Origin: Cupriavidus nantongensis
GTDB lineage: Bacteria > Pseudomonadota > Gammaproteobacteria > Burkholderiales > Burkholderiaceae
Assembly: GCF_001598055.1 (NCBI RefSeq)
Contig: NZ_CP014844.1
Coordinates: 1 to 64,000, forward strand
Reading direction: 5' to 3'
DNA length: 64,000 nucleotides
Part shown: one piece after another, positions 54,134-63,170 of the stretch
How positions within the stretch are numbered: position 1 is the first letter of the stretch
Layout: each line of letters opens with the position of its first letter
Position numbers and translations under genes: made by a program
Notes under the pieces: model-generated
Told to the model about the DNA's origin: nothing
Databases searched by the model: none
Seen by the model: only the letters and a program-made list of their open reading frames with translations

Positions 54134-54209
54134 TGGTGGACCGAAGGAGGATCGAACTCCCGACCTCTGCATTGCGAACGCAGCGCTCTCCCAGCTGAGC
54201 TATCGGCCC
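54134..54209 (-). tRNA. tRNA-Ala, anticodon CGC
   Basis: A 76-base tRNA read on the minus strand. The acceptor GGGCCGA pairs with TCGGTCC and includes the G3:U70 wobble that marks alanine. D arm GCTCAGCTGGGAGAGC, anticodon loop TTCGCAA with CGC in the middle, T arm G-G-G-A-G-T-T-C-G-A-T-C-C-T-C-C, and encoded CCA end (54134-54136) are all in place. The vgrG gene begins 212 bases past its 3' end. Confidence 0.95.
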
Positions 54210-54300
54210 GTCGCGGGGGATTGTAACGTACTTGGGCGGCGCGCTTCAATCCTCCGCGCCCCCATGCGTGCTGTTTGCCACATCAGTGCTGTTTGCCACA

Positions 54301-56022
54301 TCACGCCGCGATGCCGGCGTTGCCGTCCATGCCGCGCACGCGCGGCAGGTTCAGCGGGCGCGCGCTGACTTCGCGGGTGCTGCGCAGCCACTGCGCCATC
54401 ACGTCCCAGACCGGCGCCCCGCCGGCTTCGCGCGCTTCCTCCGCCACCGGGGCCCAGCCGGCCACCTTGTAGGTCTTGCCGGCCTCGAGCGGCTTGCCCG
54501 CCAGGCGCAGGTCGGTGATGCGCTTGCCCATGCCGGCGGCGGGATCGATGGTGTACTGCAGGCCGCCGACGCGCACCATGTCGCCGCCTTGCTGGTAGTA
54601 CGGATCGGGATTGAACAGGTTGTCGGCGACGTCTTCGAGGATGGTCTTGATGGTCGCGCCACTCATCTGCGTCACCGTGGTGTACGGATAGGTGATGGCG
54701 GTCTGGTCCATCAGGTGCTCCATGGTGATGGCCTGCCCCGGCAGCAGCGTGGTGCCCCAGCGGAAACCGGGCGAGAACGCGATCTGCGCGCCCTGCACCT
54801 GCATCAGGCCGTCGAGGATCAGCTGGTCGAAGGTGCCGTTGAAATTGCCGCGGCGGTACAGCAGGCCACGGTTGACGGCGAGGACTTCGGACAGCTTCTT
54901 TTCATACGGCGCCCGTACCTTTTGGATCAGCGCATCCATGGCCGGATCGGCCGGCAGATAGTTGGCGAAGACCGGCAGCAGCCGGTAGCGGAAGTCGGCG
55001 ACCTTGCCGTTCCTGACGTCGAAATCGAGCACGCCGAGGAACTTGCCGTTGGAGCCCGCATTGGTCACCAGCGTGGTGCCCCCGGCGTTCTTCACCGCCA
55101 CCGGCGCGGGCACGCCGTCATGGGTGTGGCCGCCGAGGATGGCGTCGAGGCCGCGCACGCGCGAGGCCAGTTTCAGGTCGACGTCCATGCCGTTGTGCGA
55201 CAGCAGCACCACCGCCTGCGCGCCCTTGCCGCGCGCGGCGTCGATGACCTGCTGCAGGTTCTCTTCCTGAATGCCGAAGGTCCAGTCCGGCACGAAATAG
55301 CGCGGGTTGGCGATCGGGGTGTATGGGAACGCCTGGCCGATGATGGCCACCGGTACGCCGTTGATCTCGCGGATCACGTACGGATCGAACACCGGGTCGC
55401 CGAAATCGTTGGTCTTGATGTTCTGCGCCAGGAACGCAACCTTGCCCTTGAAGTCCTTGTCGACAATCTCTTTGACGCGCTCGGCGCCCAAGGTCATTTC
55501 CCAGTGCGGCGTCATCACGTCCACGCCCAGCGCCAGCGCGGCATCGACCATGTCCTGGCCCCTGGTCCACAGCGCGGTGGCCGAGCCCTGCCAGGTGTCG
55601 CCGCCGTCGAGCAGCAGCGCACCCGGGCGACCGGCCTTGAGCCGCTTCACCAGCGTCGCCAGGTGCGCAAACCCGCCGACCTTGCCATAGCGGCGCGCCG
55701 CCTCGCTGAAATCGAGATAGGTGAACGCATGCGCCTCGGCGGTACCGGGGCGGATGCCGTAATGGCGCAGCAGCGCCTCGCCGACCAGGTGCGGCGGCTT
55801 GCCGGCATAGTCGCCGATGCCGAGGTTGACGTTGGGTTCGCGGAAGTACACCGGCCGCAGCTGCGCATGGCAGTCGGTGAAATGCAGCAGGTGGACGTTG
55901 CCGAAGCGCGGCAGGTCGTACATGGCCTCGGCGGCCTGCGCGGCGTGCGCATCCTGGTGGGGGAACGTCATGCCGCCGGCGCCGGCGATGGCCAGCACCT
56001 GCAGGAACTCGCGTCGGTTCAT
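54301..56022 (-). CDS. soxB: Thiosulfohydrolase SoxB
   Basis: SoxB (573 residues) releases sulfate from the sulfur-loaded SoxY carrier in the periplasm. It has a twin-arginine leader (R-R-E-F-L-Q) and the manganese metallophosphoesterase motifs D-C-H-A-Q (near 50), G-G-D-T-W-Q-G (near 140) and G-G-H-T-H-D (near 285). It is last in the sox operon on this strand, 57 bases after the tlpA-like gene. Confidence 0.96.
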   Translation of the reverse strand: MNRREFLQVLAIAGAGGMTFPHQDAHAAQAAEAMYDLPRFGNVHLLHFTDCHAQLRPVYFREPNVNLGIGDYAGKPPHLVGEALLRHYGIRPGTAEAHAFTYLDFSEAARRYGKVGGFAHLATLVKRLKAGRPGALLLDGGDTWQGSATALWTRGQDMVDAALALGVDVMTPHWEMTLGAERVKEIVDKDFKGKVAFLAQNIKTNDFGDPVFDPYVIREINGVPVAIIGQAFPYTPIANPRYFVPDWTFGIQEENLQQVIDAARGKGAQAVVLLSHNGMDVDLKLASRVRGLDAILGGHTHDGVPAPVAVKNAGGTTLVTNAGSNGKFLGVLDFDVRNGKVADFRYRLLPVFANYLPADPAMDALIQKVRAPYEKKLSEVLAVNRGLLYRRGNFNGTFDQLILDGLMQVQGAQIAFSPGFRWGTTLLPGQAITMEHLMDQTAITYPYTTVTQMSGATIKTILEDVADNLFNPDPYYQQGGDMVRVGGLQYTIDPAAGMGKRITDLRLAGKPLEAGKTYKVAGWAPVAEEAREAGGAPVWDVMAQWLRSTREVSARPLNLPRVRGMDGNAGIAA

Positions 56023-56079
56023 GTCTCTTCCTGTGGATAAGTGCGTGCCGGCGGGCGCGGGGCTGCCGGCAGCGCATGG

Positions 56080-56574
56080 CTATGGCTTTGCGTAGCGCTC
56101 CAGCGCGGCCACGTCTTCCTCGAGCATTTCGCCCACTTCCTTCTGCACCACGCGGCCGCGCGCGTCGATCACGTATAGCTCCGGCAGCCCCTTGCGCTTG
56201 CCGAACACCGCCTGCAGCGCGGGCGAGTCCATGGTCGCGGGGAAGGTGTAGCCGCGCTTTTTCATGTAGTCGGCGGCCTCGCGCGGGTCCTTGTCGATGC
56301 TGATGGCCAGCACCTGCAGCGGCGTGCCGCGCGTGCGCTCGTACAGCTTCTGCAGGCGCGGGTTCTGCATCGCGCAGAACGGGCACCAACTGGCCCAGTA
56401 TTCGACCACCAGCGGCTTGCCGGCCAGCGCGGCCGCACTCAGCGTGCGGCCGTCGAGGGTGCGGACCTCGGGCAGGCGCACGGTGTCGCCCACTTCCAGC
56501 GCGGCGGCGCCGGCCGCGGCCAGCATCAGGCTTGCGGCCAGCAGCGCGCGCAGCAGCATCGCGGGCGCGCGCAT
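56080..56574 (-). CDS. TlpA-like periplasmic thioredoxin (SoxW-type)
   Basis: A 164-residue exported thioredoxin-fold protein with signal peptide (about 1-25) and active site W-C-P-F-C. In sox clusters such a protein reduces the SoxYZ cysteine or keeps haem cysteines reduced. ATG 56574 begins 5 bases after the soxX stop, so longer readings that run into soxX are wrong. Close to SoxW or a TlpA/ResA protein; I use neither symbol with certainty. Confidence 0.85.
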   Translation of the reverse strand: MRAPAMLLRALLAASLMLAAAGAAALEVGDTVRLPEVRTLDGRTLSAAALAGKPLVVEYWASWCPFCAMQNPRLQKLYERTRGTPLQVLAISIDKDPREAADYMKKRGYTFPATMDSPALQAVFGKRKGLPELYVIDARGRVVQKEVGEMLEEDVAALERYAKP

Positions 56575-56579
56575 CGGCG

Positions 56580-57239
56580 TTACTGGTTGACCGGCGAGGC
56601 CGGGTCGAGCAGCAGCGCCATCACGTCGCGGATCTGGGCCTCGGTCAGGATGCCCTTGTGGCCGAAGCGCGGCATGTTGGAGCAGGCGGCGTAGGCACTG
56701 GAATCCCAGATCTTGCCCCAGGTGTACTTGATGACTTCCTGCGAGTTGCCGCGCAGCTTGCCGTACTGGTACAGCGACGGACCGATATTGCCGAACGAGA
56801 TCTCGGCCTTGGTCATCTGGTGGCAGGCGTAGCAGTTGCCGCCGTTGGTGCCGCCGACCTGATCGGTGAACTGCATGCCGCGGCCGTTCTGGGCGACCTT
56901 CTCGCCTTCCTTCCAGTCGCCGAGCCATTTGTCGTCGGCCGGGTACTTGATCTGCTTCAGCTCGGCCGCCTCGATCTTCTTCGCCACCCTGGCCGGCACC
57001 GTGGTGCGGTCCGGGTACTGGCTGCAGGCCTGCTGCATGCTGTCCTGGTTCAGCACGCCCTCGACCGTGGCCGGGCCGCGCGACGAGAACGAGTCTTCGA
57101 TCAGGTGCTTCATGTCGGCGCCGCTGACAGCGGGCTTGCCCTTGGCGGGGCGGGCCTTGGCGCTGTCCTGTGCGTAGGCGCCGGTTGCCAGCAGGGCGGC
57201 CAGGGCCGCGACGGCCACTGCCTTGGTATGTCGTTGCAT
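56580..57239 (-). CDS. soxX: Sulfur oxidation cytochrome c SoxX
   Basis: SoxX (219 residues) is the single-haem subunit of SoxAX. Signal peptide (about 1-23, ends Y-A-Q), then the haem site C-Y-A-C-H (near 141) and a later methionine in C-S-N-M-P-R-F-G-H as sixth ligand. The 90-residue front extension before the haem domain is longer than in Paracoccus but normal in Burkholderiales. It is 19 bases after soxA. Confidence 0.93.
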   Translation of the reverse strand: MQRHTKAVAVAALAALLATGAYAQDSAKARPAKGKPAVSGADMKHLIEDSFSSRGPATVEGVLNQDSMQQACSQYPDRTTVPARVAKKIEAAELKQIKYPADDKWLGDWKEGEKVAQNGRGMQFTDQVGGTNGGNCYACHQMTKAEISFGNIGPSLYQYGKLRGNSQEVIKYTWGKIWDSSAYAACSNMPRFGHKGILTEAQIRDVMALLLDPASPVNQ

Positions 57240-57258
57240 GGTTTCTCTCCCGTACTGG

Positions 57259-58086
57259 TCAGCGCTTCATCGCCGGGCCGTCGTAGGTGCCGCCGTTGGC
57301 GTTCCTGGCCAGGAACATGGTCAGCGCGGTGATCACGTCCGAGCCATAGGCGGGTTCGGGAAAGCGCTGCTGGCGCAGGCAGTCGTACAGCCGGTGCTGC
57401 ATGGTGCGGACCTCGCCCTGCGACACGCGGTACGCCGGCCAGGTGGTGTAGGCCGCCTGCGCGCCCTTGTCGGTCAGCAGGTTGGGCAGGTCCTGCAGGC
57501 GGATGCGCTGGCCGTCCACCGCATGGCAGGTGGCGCAGGCAAAGTCATAGGCGCCGCCGCGGTAGAAGAACATCTTCTCGCCCAGCGCGTAGGTGCGCTT
57601 CTCTTCCGGATGGCTGAGCTGCACGTTCATTTTCACGCCGCGCGACTCGCCGGTCAGGTAGGCCACCAGGCGTTCGATCTCGGACGGCTTGCCCGACGAC
57701 GAGAACGGGTTCTTGGTGGCCTCTTCCTTGGTCAGCCCCTGCAGCGTGATGCGGCAGTGGGCCAGCCGCTGCTCCAGGTCCATCACCTTGTTGGTGTCCT
57801 TGAAGTAGCGCGGCAGCTCGGCGTAGGCGCCCTTGGTCACGCCGGGGCCCTTGCCCAGGTCGCATTGCTCGAGCGAGGCGTTCTTCGGCCCCGCGGGCTT
57901 TTTCCACAGCTCTTCGCCGGCGGCTTCCCACAGCTCGGCGGGATTGCCTTCGGCCAGCATCTGGCGGTATTTGGCGATTTCGTCGGCGGTGCTGCCCTGC
58001 GCGTACACGGCGGCGGCGCCCGCGGCCGCCGCGGTGGCGGCCAGCGCCAGGGCTGCGCGCCGGGCCAGACTTGGGATCGGTTTCAT
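57259..58086 (-). CDS. soxA: Sulfur oxidation cytochrome c SoxA (single-haem type)
   Basis: SoxA (275 residues) forms the thiosulfate-binding SoxAX cytochrome. One C-A-T-C-H haem site is seen near residue 185, and the catalytic cysteine in L-Y-D-C-L-R near 233. The front half has two cysteines (E-Q-C-D and L-A-H-C-R) where the double-haem Paracoccus form has a second haem site, so this is the single-haem type. It is preceded by a DsrE-like gene and followed by soxX. Confidence 0.93.
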   Translation of the reverse strand: MKPIPSLARRAALALAATAAAAGAAAVYAQGSTADEIAKYRQMLAEGNPAELWEAAGEELWKKPAGPKNASLEQCDLGKGPGVTKGAYAELPRYFKDTNKVMDLEQRLAHCRITLQGLTKEEATKNPFSSSGKPSEIERLVAYLTGESRGVKMNVQLSHPEEKRTYALGEKMFFYRGGAYDFACATCHAVDGQRIRLQDLPNLLTDKGAQAAYTTWPAYRVSQGEVRTMQHRLYDCLRQQRFPEPAYGSDVITALTMFLARNANGGTYDGPAMKR

Positions 58087-58168
58087 GGGGCTTCCTCCTC
58101 GCGGCCGCGCCTTGCGGGACGGGCCGATTCTTCTATGTTGTGTTGCCGTCAGGCCGCGTCAGCCCGGC

Positions 58169-58633
58169 TCAGGGCTTGATATACGCGTAGCCTTCCTCGG
58201 CCTGCAGGCGGGCGATCTCGACCACGCCGGCCTGGACCACCTTGGCTTCCATCAACAGCTGCGATTCACTGATCTTGCGCGCGGTCAGCGTATTGCGGCA
58301 CACGCGGAACTCCACGCCTTCGGCAGCCAGCGCGCCCACCGGGCTCTCGAAGCTGTTGCCGCGCGCATCCTTGGCCCCTTCCACCAGGAAGTCGATGCCG
58401 TAGCCGAACGCGACCACCACGAGTTTGGTGCCGGGGGCGCCATTCAGGTGGTTGCGCAGGTTGCCCATCGCGCGCACCGCCTGGTCGATGCCTTCCGACA
58501 GCTGGTACACCACCTTCACGCGCCCGCCCTTGCCCGCCCCGGCCGGCCCTGGCTGGCCGGACTGCGCCGAGGCCTTCGCCGCCAGGCCGATGGCAGCCAG
58601 CGCCGCCGATGCTCGAATAAATGCTCGCCGCAT
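58169..58633 (-). CDS. Exported DsrE/DsrF-like sulfur-relay protein
   Basis: A 154-residue protein with a signal peptide (1-23) and a DsrE-fold body. A single cysteine lies in F-R-V-C-R-N-T-L at about residue 113, the place of the active cysteine in the family. The export signal is unusual for a fold that mostly works in the cytoplasm and fits a sulfur-carrier role in the periplasm. It lies between soxZ and soxA. Confidence 0.82.
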   Translation of the reverse strand: MRRAFIRASAALAAIGLAAKASAQSGQPGPAGAGKGGRVKVVYQLSEGIDQAVRAMGNLRNHLNGAPGTKLVVVAFGYGIDFLVEGAKDARGNSFESPVGALAAEGVEFRVCRNTLTARKISESQLLMEAKVVQAGVVEIARLQAEEGYAYIKP

Positions 58634-58731
58634 AATGCTCCTTCGGGCCGGGTCCGTCCCGGCATTCCGCCCCGAACCTTAGCAGAGGACGGCGCGGCGT
58701 GCCGGCGTCATGCCAGCGCGGCCGGGCGGCC

Positions 58732-59043
58732 TCAGGCGATGGTGGCCTCGTCGGTGCGCTTGTCGCCCTTGTTGTCGGTCCAGGTCACGGCAACCTTGTC
58801 GCCCTTGGCGCCGCCCTTGAACTTGAAGTTCAGGAACGGGTCCTTGGACACCGCCGGGCCGAACTGGGCGCGGAATACTTCCTTGCCCTTGCACTGGGCG
58901 GTCACGGTCTGGATATGCCAGGCCGGGACGACCTTGCCGGACGCATCCTTGCGCTGGCCGGTCTCCATGTCGTGCTTCATCAGAATCTTGACGTCCACTA
59001 CGCCGCCGTTTTCGGTGGCGCGTACGCGCATCGGGTCTGCCAT
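58732..59043 (-). CDS. soxZ: Sulfur carrier subunit SoxZ
   Basis: SoxZ (103 residues) pairs with SoxY to form the sulfur carrier and has no signal of its own, being exported with SoxY. Features: M-R-V-R-A-T, H-D-M-E-T-G-Q-R-K-D, F-G-P-A-V-S-K-D-P-F-L and W-x-D-N-K-G. ATG 59043 is the family start; longer readings add nothing. It follows soxY by 56 bases. Confidence 0.95.
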   Translation of the reverse strand: MADPMRVRATENGGVVDVKILMKHDMETGQRKDASGKVVPAWHIQTVTAQCKGKEVFRAQFGPAVSKDPFLNFKFKGGAKGDKVAVTWTDNKGDKRTDEATIA

Positions 59044-59099
59044 GTGTTTCTCCTGTTGCAGTTTGGCGGGAATCTCGGTCCGGGGTCCGGGGCTCGGCG

Positions 59100-59555
59100 T
59101 CAGCCGCCGCAGCCGCCCAGCGTGACCTTGATTTCCTTCGATGCCACGTACCACTTGCCGCCGGCCTTGACCGCGGCGTGCACCACCGAGGTCTGGCCCA
59201 TCTTCACGCGCGTGGAGACGAACGGCTCGGTGCCGGCCGGGATGATGAAGTCGGCGGCCAGGGTGTTGGGGTTCTTTTCCACCAGGATCGCGATCTGCTC
59301 GGTATCCGGCAGGGTGCTGGTCACGGCCACCGGCACCACGGCGCCGTTCTCGGCGATATCGGGGGCGGTGAAGGTGATGGCGGTGCTTTTCTCGGTGCCG
59401 CTGCCGCCGAGGGCCTTGATTACGTCGGCAACGCTCTTGCCGTCAAAGGCGTTCTTGTTCCACTCGGCCGCCTGCGCTGCGCTGATCAGGCCGGTGGCGG
59501 CCATCAGCGACAGGACAGCGGAAACCCGCAGCACTTCTCGTCGTTTGGAATTCAT
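59100..59555 (-). CDS. soxY: Sulfur carrier protein SoxY
   Basis: SoxY (151 residues) carries the sulfane sulfur chain on the cysteine of its C-terminal G-G-C-G-G tail, which is intact. A twin-arginine leader (R-R-E-V-L) exports the SoxYZ complex. The body is a beta-sandwich with I-P-A-G-T-E-P-F-V-S-T-R-V-K-M near residue 100. It follows the small cytochrome gene by 155 bases and precedes soxZ. Confidence 0.95.
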   Translation of the reverse strand: MNSKRREVLRVSAVLSLMAATGLISAAQAAEWNKNAFDGKSVADVIKALGGSGTEKSTAITFTAPDIAENGAVVPVAVTSTLPDTEQIAILVEKNPNTLAADFIIPAGTEPFVSTRVKMGQTSVVHAAVKAGGKWYVASKEIKVTLGGCGG

Positions 59556-59710
59556 TGCTTGCTCTCCGGCTACTCCGTTCCAGTCGGTCGTGGACCGTTC
59601 CAGGGTGTTGCATGCGGCCGGTACATGGCCGGCCGCTGGTTGTCCCAGGCCGCGCGGCAATCACCGCCCGGCCCGGTGCATCGGCGGACTGCCCGCCATG
59701 GCAGTCGGTC

Positions 59711-60037
59711 TTACTTGGCGGGGGCGCCTGCCAGCACCCACTCGACCACGGTCTTCAGGTCGGCGTCGCTGATGGCGGCGTTGGCCGGCATCGGCACCGG
59801 GCCCCACACGCCCGAGCCACCGCCCTTGACCTTCTTGCTCAGGGTCGCCAGGGCGTTCTTGTCGCCCTTGTACTTGGTCGCCACTTCCTTGTAGGACGGG
59901 CCGACCAGCTTCTTGTCGACCTGGTGGCAACCCATGCAGGCGTTCTTGTTGGCGATCTCCTGTGCCTTGGCGGCATCGACCGCGTGGGCCGATGCGGCGG
60001 CGCCCAGCATCAGCGCTGCGATGACAAACTGCTTCAT
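59711..60037 (-). CDS. Small periplasmic cytochrome c (class I) of the sox cluster
   Basis: A 108-residue single-haem cytochrome with a signal peptide (1-19) and C-M-G-C-H near residue 34; the methionine in V-P-M-P is the probable sixth ligand. It closely resembles the C-terminal haem domain of the neighbouring SoxD, sharing K-L-V-G-P-S, K-Y-K-G and G-x-W-G-x-V-P-M-P. It likely shuttles electrons from Sox proteins to the respiratory chain. Confidence 0.88.
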   Translation of the reverse strand: MKQFVIAALMLGAAASAHAVDAAKAQEIANKNACMGCHQVDKKLVGPSYKEVATKYKGDKNALATLSKKVKGGGSGVWGPVPMPANAAISDADLKTVVEWVLAGAPAK

Positions 60038-60154
60038 TGTTAAGCTCTCCAAGCTCTGTAAAGCCGTGGGGACGGCAAAGGCCGCGCGGCCGTGCTGCAA
60101 TGGCCTGGCGGCACACACCGGCCGCCGCCTGGGGGCACTGCGGCGGCCAGTCCG

Positions 60155-61204
60155 CTATTTTGCCTCAAGAATCCAGCCCACCATGGCCTGCACGTCCGAA
60201 TCCGGGATTTGCGGCTGCGGCGGCATCGGCACCGCGCCCCAGGCGCCCTGCCCGCCCGCCTTGACCTTGCGCGCCAGTGCCGCATGCGCATCCTGCCCCT
60301 TGTACTTGCCAGCGATGTCGAGGAACGACGGCCCCACCAGCTTGCGGTCCATCGCGTGGCAGGCCACGCACTGGTACTGGCTGGCCAGGCGCGCGCCCGG
60401 CGGGGGCGCCGCCGCGGCCACGGCAGCGCCGGCTGGCTTGGCCGCGCCGGCCGCTGCGATGCCGCGCACCGGGCCGAACGCGCGCTGCTGCTGCGCCAGG
60501 TCGCCATGGGCATCGCGCGCATAGTCCGGCATCGACGAAGCGATCGAAACCTGGTCCGCGCAGCGCGACATGCACGCGGTGTTGCGGGTATCCGGCCGCC
60601 CGCGACCGGGCCACAGGCCGTGGTCGGTGGTCATGCCGGCGCGGTTGGGCATGCGCCGCTGGACCTCGGCGATATTGGCGTCGGACAGCGCAAAGTCGGC
60701 CGGCACGATCTCGCCCAGGTGGAGCAGGTAGGCGGTGACCGCATAGACCTCGTTCACGCTCAGGCTCTTGGGCGCGTTCCACGGCATTGCGCGGTGGATG
60801 TAATCCCACAGCGTGCTGACGGTGCTGACCTTCATCAGCGTGGTGCGGTACGGCTGGTTGCCGGTCATGCCGGCGACGCGCCCGCGCTTGATGTCGTCGG
60901 CGGTGGTGCCGCCGACCAGCGGCGTGAACACCTCGTTGGATTCGCCAAAGTCGCCGTGGCATGACGCGCACTTGCCGTCCCAGACCTTCTGGCCCTGCGC
61001 GACCGTGCCGCTGCCCCTGGGCAAGCCCTTGAAGTCCGGACGCACGTCGATGTCCCACGCGGCCACCTCCGCCGGCGTGGCGGTGCGGCCAAGTGCCGCA
61101 CGCGCGTCGCCCGTGCCGGCGGCTGCCAACGCGGATGCCGGCACGGCGCAGCCCGCCGCCAGCAGCAGCGCCGCGGCGACCTTGAGCTCAGCCCACATGG
61201 ACAT
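60155..61204 (-). CDS. soxD: Sulfur dehydrogenase cytochrome subunit SoxD
   Basis: SoxD (349 residues) is the diheme partner of SoxC. It has a signal peptide, an N-terminal haem domain (C-A-S-C-H near 80), a central segment with C-M-S-R-C, a proline/alanine linker (about 247-270) and a second haem domain (C-V-A-C-H near 280). The start at 61204 overlaps the soxC end by 17 bases and has a GAGGTGA ribosome site; an ATG two codons later is possible. Confidence 0.93.
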   Translation of the reverse strand: MSMWAELKVAAALLLAAGCAVPASALAAAGTGDARAALGRTATPAEVAAWDIDVRPDFKGLPRGSGTVAQGQKVWDGKCASCHGDFGESNEVFTPLVGGTTADDIKRGRVAGMTGNQPYRTTLMKVSTVSTLWDYIHRAMPWNAPKSLSVNEVYAVTAYLLHLGEIVPADFALSDANIAEVQRRMPNRAGMTTDHGLWPGRGRPDTRNTACMSRCADQVSIASSMPDYARDAHGDLAQQQRAFGPVRGIAAAGAAKPAGAAVAAAAPPPGARLASQYQCVACHAMDRKLVGPSFLDIAGKYKGQDAHAALARKVKAGGQGAWGAVPMPPQPQIPDSDVQAMVGWILEAK

Positions 61205-62564
61205 TGGTCACCTCGCCGCCGGCCGCGACCTGCCAGCTCTGGATCGCGTTGTTGTGATAGATCGAGCGCGTGCCGCGCACCGCGCGCAACTGCGCCAGCT
61301 TCGGCTGCACGTAGCCGGTCTCGTCGATGGCGCGGCTTTGCAGGATGGCCGGGCCGCTGTCCCCTCCATCCCAGACCCAGTCCAGGTTGAAGCGCGTCAG
61401 GCATTTGGACAGCACCGGCGCCTCCAGCCGCGCGGTGCGCCAGTTGCGGCCGCCGTCGGTCGAGACATCGACCCGCTTGATGCGTCCGCGCCCCGACCAT
61501 GCCAGGCCGCTGATGTTGTAGAAGCCCTTGCCCACCAGTTGCTGCCCGCCCGACGGCGTGGTGATGACCGACTTGCACTCCTGGATCGAGGTGTACTGGC
61601 GCAGCTTGCCGTCCGGCATCATGTCGACGTAGTGGATGGTCTCGTCCTTGGCGTTCCAGGGCTGGTCACCCAGCTCCAGCCGGCGCAGCCATTTCACCCA
61701 CGACACGCCCTGCACCCCCGGCACCACCAGCCGCAGCGGGTAGCCGTTCTCGGGGCGCAGCATCTCGCCATTCATGCCCCAGGCGACGATGATCTCGTCG
61801 GCCAGCTCCATCGGGATGGTGCGCGTCATCGACGAGCCGTCGCCGCCTTCGGCCAGCAGGTAGCGGCCGCGGCGCAGGTCGGCGCCGGCGTCGTCCAGCA
61901 GCACCCGCAGCGGCACTCCGGTGAATTCGCAGCACGACAGCATGCCGTGGGTGTACTGCACCGTCGGCACCGCGACGTTGCCCCACTCCATGCCGGTGTT
62001 GGCGCCGCATTCGATGAAATGCATGCGCGACACTGCCGGCAGGCGCATCAGGTCGTCCATGGTGTAGACCCGCGGCGTGCGCACCAGGCCGTTGATCATC
62101 AGCCGGTGGCGGGCCGGGTCGATATCGTGCCAGCCCTGGTGGTGGCGCTCGAAGTGCAGGCCGTTGGGGGTGATGATGCCGAAGAAGCCCTGCAGCGGCG
62201 CGAACGCGACCGAGGCCGCCGACACCCGGGTCAGGCCGGGCGATTCGCGCCGGATCAGGTTCTTCTCATGGACCGAGGGCTGGCCGTAGGGGCGCGCCGC
62301 GACCGGCTGTCCCAGCGACGTGGCCCAGGGCTGCGGCTGCAGGATGGCGGGATCGCCATTTGCCCGGTCCGCGCCGTCCGCGGCCAGCGCCTGCCGGCCC
62401 GCCGCCGCCGTGGCAATGCCCGCGGCGGCACCCAGGAAGCTCTTGCGCAGGAAGTCGCGCCGCGGCGCGTCCAGGCCGTGCCGGCCGATGTCCTGCTGCA
62501 GCGATGCGCTGACGAAGTGCTCGGGCGCGGGCACGATGCGCCCGGGCCGGTTCCGTTGCTGCAA
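61188..62564 (-). CDS. soxC: Sulfur dehydrogenase molybdopterin subunit SoxC
   Basis: SoxC (458 residues) is the molybdenum subunit that oxidises sulfane sulfur with SoxD. The twin-arginine leader R-R-D-F-L-R lies near residue 35. The cofactor cysteine is in M-H-F-I-E-C-G-A-N near 185. TTG at 62564 is chosen as start because GGAGGAG lies 7 bases upstream; an ATG at 62636 would add 24 residues without a comparable site. It overlaps soxD by 17 bases. Confidence 0.92.
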   Translation of the reverse strand: MQQRNRPGRIVPAPEHFVSASLQQDIGRHGLDAPRRDFLRKSFLGAAAGIATAAAGRQALAADGADRANGDPAILQPQPWATSLGQPVAARPYGQPSVHEKNLIRRESPGLTRVSAASVAFAPLQGFFGIITPNGLHFERHHQGWHDIDPARHRLMINGLVRTPRVYTMDDLMRLPAVSRMHFIECGANTGMEWGNVAVPTVQYTHGMLSCCEFTGVPLRVLLDDAGADLRRGRYLLAEGGDGSSMTRTIPMELADEIIVAWGMNGEMLRPENGYPLRLVVPGVQGVSWVKWLRRLELGDQPWNAKDETIHYVDMMPDGKLRQYTSIQECKSVITTPSGGQQLVGKGFYNISGLAWSGRGRIKRVDVSTDGGRNWRTARLEAPVLSKCLTRFNLDWVWDGGDSGPAILQSRAIDETGYVQPKLAQLRAVRGTRSIYHNNAIQSWQVAAGGEVTNVHVG

Positions 62565-62680
62565 TGCGGTCTCCTCCGGCGCGCTCGCCACGGTCGGTCT
62601 GACCGGTCGGCGTGCCTGTTGTACCGGGCGCTGCATCGGGTGCGGCGCCGCCGTTTGTTGCCGGAAGAGTGGTGGCGCGG

Positions 62681-63064
62681 CTAGCCTGCCGTGCGCCGCC
62701 GGCGCGCCGGGGTTTCCGGCGCGGGCTGTGCCATAAAGCGGTCGACCACGCCGGAGGGCAAGGCGTTGTCCTCCAGCCGGCTCGCCACCTGCACGCAGAC
62801 CGTGCGGCACAGCTCGATCACGCTTTCGTCCGCAATGGCGTAGAACACCAGGTTCGCCTCCTTGCGGCGCGACAGCACGCCCGAGCGGTACATCGCGTTG
62901 AGATGCCGCGACACGTTGGTCTGCGACGAACCCACCGTCTCGACCACCGTGCTGACCGGCTTCTCGCCATCGCACAAGGCGTGCAGGATCTTCAGCCGCG
63001 TCGGCTCCGCCAGCAGGCTGAAGTAACCCGATACCTTTTCGAACACGCGATCCAGCTCTTCCAT
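62681..63064 (-). CDS. soxR: ArsR-family repressor of the sox operon (SqrR/BigR-like)
   Basis: A 127-residue ArsR-family regulator with the winged helix F-S-L-L-A-E-P-T-R-L-K-I-L and S-S-Q-T-N-V-S-R-H-L. Cysteines at C31, C86 and C90 fit the persulfide-sensing SqrR/BigR group, in which two cysteines form a sulfur bridge. It heads the sox operon, 116 bases before soxC. ATG 63064 lies after the operator at 63083; an ATG at 63115 would put the operator inside the gene. The symbol is that used for the sox repressor, not the redox SoxR. Confidence 0.85.
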   Translation of the reverse strand: MEELDRVFEKVSGYFSLLAEPTRLKILHALCDGEKPVSTVVETVGSSQTNVSRHLNAMYRSGVLSRRKEANLVFYAIADESVIELCRTVCVQVASRLEDNALPSGVVDRFMAQPAPETPARRRRTAG

Positions 63065-63082
63065 GCCGTCTAATATATTCGT

Positions 63083-63102
63083 ATATGCGTGAATGCGCAT
63101 AT
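63083..63102 (-). promoter_or_regulatory. Palindromic operator upstream of the ArsR-type regulator
   Basis: ATATGCG (63083-63089), six bases, then CGCATAT (63096-63102): a perfect inverted repeat with 7-base arms in an AT-rich patch 19 bases before the regulator start. It is of the kind bound by ArsR-family repressors and suggests autoregulation. Confidence 0.7.
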
Positions 63103-63170
63103 AGTGTTTACCCATTGATGCAGCACAACATGCTGCCTCGCTGCACCCCTTGCACCCCTTGCGCGCCGGC

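Noticed and set aside
54134..54209. The tRNA-Ala gene as an integration site for the vgrG module
   Set aside because: No integrase gene is present and I find no copy of the tRNA 3' end near the other border (about 48160-48182). Adjacency alone is not enough.
62599..62613. A GACCGGTC core between soxC and its regulator that resembles the paaA operator
   Set aside because: The flanks do not extend the palindrome as at 3395-3406, and the sox genes have an own regulator with a different operator.
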